64,000 nucleotides of DNA, taken from contig JAPZTO010000001.1 of the NCBI GenBank assembly GCA_027532775.1, positions 248,001 to 312,000 of the forward strand. Direction: 5' to 3'. Made by a program: the position numbers and the translations under genes. The notes under the pieces were generated by a model. It saw nothing but the letters and a program-made list of their open reading frames with translations. It ran no database searches and was not told the DNA's origin. Numbering within the stretch: the stretch's first letter is position 1; each line of letters starts with the position of its first letter. This document shows positions 62,270-64,000 of this stretch, piece after piece. The stretch comes from Beijerinckiaceae bacterium. Its GTDB lineage: Bacteria; Pseudomonadota; Alphaproteobacteria; Rhizobiales; Beijerinckiaceae.

Positions 62270-64000
62270 GTGAAGTTCGAACGGCTCCGCCTTGCAGGCT
62301 TCAAGACCTTCGTCGATCCCACCGATGTGCTGATCGCACCCGGCCTCACGGGCGTGGTTGGCCCCAATGGCTGCGGCAAGTCCAACCTTGTCGAGGCCCT
62401 GCGCTGGGTGATGGGCGAGACCTCCTCCAAGTCGCTGCGCGGCGGCGGCATGGACGACGTGATCTTCGCCGGCTCTGGCAACCGGCCCGAGCGGAACCAT
62501 GCCGAGGTTTCGATCCGGCTGAGTGACCCGCCCTCCGATCTTCCCGGCTTTCTGGCCGGGGCCGACCAGATCGAGATTTCCCGCAAGATCGTGCGCGAAC
62601 AGGGCTCGACCTACCGCATGAATGGCCGCGAGGTCCGCGCGCGGGATGTGCAGATCCTCTTCGCCGATGCGGCCAGCGGAGCGCGCTCGCCCTCCATGGT
62701 TCGGCAGGGGCAGATCGGGGAGCTCATTGCCGCCAAGCCCCAGCATCGCCGCCGCATCCTCGAGGATGCCGCCGGCATTGCCGGGCTGCATGCCCGCCGC
62801 CACGAGGCCGAATTGCGGCTGAGGCAGGCCGAGGAGAATCTCACCCGTACCGAAGATGTGCTCGGCCAGCTCGACCGGCAGATGGCCGATCTGCGCCGGC
62901 AGGCCAAGGGCGCGGAGCGCTATCGACTGCTTTCTGCCGAGATCCGCGAGCTTGAATTGCTGCTGCTTGCCGAAGGGTTGGCCGAGGCGGAAGCCGAGGT
63001 CAGCCGGCTCAGGCAGGCCCATGATGTTTCCGTCCGGGCGATTGCCACGGCGATGACCGCCCAGGGCGAGGCCGAGCGGGGCCGCGCCGTGGCGCAACAC
63101 GAGCTGGACCAGGCGCGCCGCACGGCCGGGCTTGCCCAGTCGGCGTTGCAGCAGGACGTCGTCCAGCGCGAGACCCTGGACAGCGAGATCCGGCAGGTCG
63201 AGGCGCGGCTGGCGGAACTGGCGTCGCGGCAGCGCGATTCCGAAAAGGATGTCGAGACCGCGCGGAATGTGCTGGCCGATGCCGATGGCGCTCTGGCGAA
63301 GCTGGCCGCAGAGCAGGACAGCCTGAATGAGGCCGTTGCCGGCGATGCAGTGATGACGGAGGGAGACCGGCTCCGGCTCGAGCAGGCTGCCGCCGCGCGG
63401 CATCAGGCCGAAGCCGATCTGGCCGCGTTGCAGCTGGAACTGGCCGAGGCACAGGCCAGTCGCCGGGCCGCCGAACAGCGGCTGCAGGAGGCCCGGCAGG
63501 ATCTTGCGCGGCTGGATGCCGCCATGGAGCAGGCCCGCGCGGCCCTTGCGCAGGCGGAGCGGGAATCCGGAGCGCTGGCGGAGGTCGATCGGCTGCAGGC
63601 GGCTTCCGACGCGGCAAGCGTGGCCTTCGCGGCCATGCAGGCCAATCTGGACGAAGCCGAACGGCAGGCGCATCAGGCGCGCGGCGAGGAGCAGGCCGTC
63701 CGCCCCCGCCTCGCAGAGGCGGAACGGAATGCCCAAAGGCTCGACACGGAAGCGCGGACGATCCGCAAGCTGGTCGACCAGACCGAACCCGGCCTCTGGA
63801 CCCCGGTGATCGACCTCGTTGCGGTGCAGGCGGGCTACGAGACCGCGCTGGCTTCCGCCCTGGGCGAGGATCTCGAGGCCGCGATCGAGACCGGCGCAAC
63901 GCGCCACTGGGAGGGTGCTGCTCGGGACGAGAGCCTCCCGCCACTGCCGGACGGCGTGATGCCGGCTCTGTCGGTGGTCGAGGCGCCCGCCGTACTGCAT
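62270..64000 (+). CDS. smc: Chromosome segregation protein SMC, N-terminal part
   Basis: Runs off the right end; 577 residues are visible. It starts at a GTG with GGAGG 9 nt upstream. Walker A is GPNGCGKSN (31-39), then LRWVMGETSSKSLRGG, and a long heptad-rich coiled coil from about 165, entering the hinge near 510 (LWTPVIDLV). SMC dimers form the condensin ATPase that compacts and segregates the chromosome. The hinge and C-terminal half are outside the window. Confidence 0.97.
   Translation, partial: MKFERLRLAGFKTFVDPTDVLIAPGLTGVVGPNGCGKSNLVEALRWVMGETSSKSLRGGGMDDVIFAGSGNRPERNHAEVSIRLSDPPSDLPGFLAGADQIEISRKIVREQGSTYRMNGREVRARDVQILFADAASGARSPSMVRQGQIGELIAAKPQHRRRILEDAAGIAGLHARRHEAELRLRQAEENLTRTEDVLGQLDRQMADLRRQAKGAERYRLLSAEIRELELLLLAEGLAEAEAEVSRLRQAHDVSVRAIATAMTAQGEAERGRAVAQHELDQARRTAGLAQSALQQDVVQRETLDSEIRQVEARLAELASRQRDSEKDVETARNVLADADGALAKLAAEQDSLNEAVAGDAVMTEGDRLRLEQAAAARHQAEADLAALQLELAEAQASRRAAEQRLQEARQDLARLDAAMEQARAALAQAERESGALAEVDRLQAASDAASVAFAAMQANLDEAERQAHQARGEEQAVRPRLAEAERNAQRLDTEARTIRKLVDQTEPGLWTPVIDLVAVQAGYETALASALGEDLEAAIETGATRHWEGAARDESLPPLPDGVMPALSVVEAPAVLH

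Noticed and set aside
61439-64000. 853-codon open frame on the minus strand
   Set aside because: Antisense to the DsbA-like gene and smc, which are unambiguous; the translation has no recognisable domain.

Overview
The window is GC-rich (about two thirds G+C), densely coded chromosomal DNA from an alphaproteobacterium, most likely a member of the Hyphomicrobiales (Rhizobiales). The evidence is the gene content: a CcrM-type GAnTC methylase, RibBX-type riboflavin enzyme, NadQ/NrtR-like NUDIX regulator, a TIGR02301 gene beside a NUDIX gene, alpha/beta glycyl-tRNA synthetase, and the runs pdxH-dnaJ-fabI-phosphatase-aroC, ispB-ispE-TPR-ETF:QO and rnhB-ccrM-mutY-DUF721-dsbA-smc. I recognised no tRNA, rRNA, CRISPR array, transposase or phage gene, so this is core chromosome with a few accessory inserts.

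Layout. 1-3 kb: the start of a DUF898 membrane protein, a MarR regulator, an L,D-transpeptidase lipoprotein and a histone-deacetylase-like amidohydrolase. 3-15 kb, mostly minus strand: an HTH-RibBX fusion, aroC, two small secreted Ig-like proteins, a 1337-residue Pls/PosA-type single-module NRPS, a phosphatase, a third Ig-like protein, fabI, a CbpA-like DnaJ and a lipoprotein. 14.7-30 kb, mostly plus strand: pdxH, SDR, NUDIX, TIGR02301, dihydroorotase and ygfZ; then an ArsR/HD/phosphatase/NadQ run, xseB, pirin, dxs, DUF2161, a secreted superoxide dismutase, tlyA and an RNA methyltransferase. 30-39 kb: a YedK-type SRAP protein, CorA, an acyl-CoA dehydrogenase/enoyl-CoA hydratase/SDR operon, tsaC, LysR and an MFS carrier. 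39-50 kb: the glyQ-DUF3828-CDGSH-glyS block, a cluster of small secreted proteins, trmN6-like, ispB, DinB, ispE and a TPR protein. 50-64 kb: thioredoxin, ETF:QO, uracil-DNA glycosylase, YpfJ, moaB, cytochrome c, a radical SAM protein, rnhB, ccrM, mutY, DUF721, a DsbA-like protein and the first part of smc.

Regulatory signals stand out. The HTH-ribBX gene has a near-consensus promoter overlapped by a perfect palindrome, suggesting autoregulation. The acyl-CoA dehydrogenase operon and the ETF:QO gene, 17 kb apart but consecutive in electron flow, carry upstream 18-mers that differ at one base, pointing to a shared regulator. The PA0069-type radical SAM gene has an exact alphaproteobacterial LexA box (GTTC-N7-GTTC). 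One small secreted-protein gene has its Shine-Dalgarno sequence inside a perfect 8-bp hairpin.

The most unusual gene is the Pls-like synthetase: one adenylation domain, one carrier domain and three membrane/hexapeptide-repeat units with no condensation or thioesterase domain. This is the architecture of enzymes that polymerise basic amino acids such as epsilon-poly-lysine. Two copies of a palindromic interspersed repeat lie immediately downstream of aroC and glyS. Many long open frames antisense to the genes listed here were discarded as by-products of high GC content.
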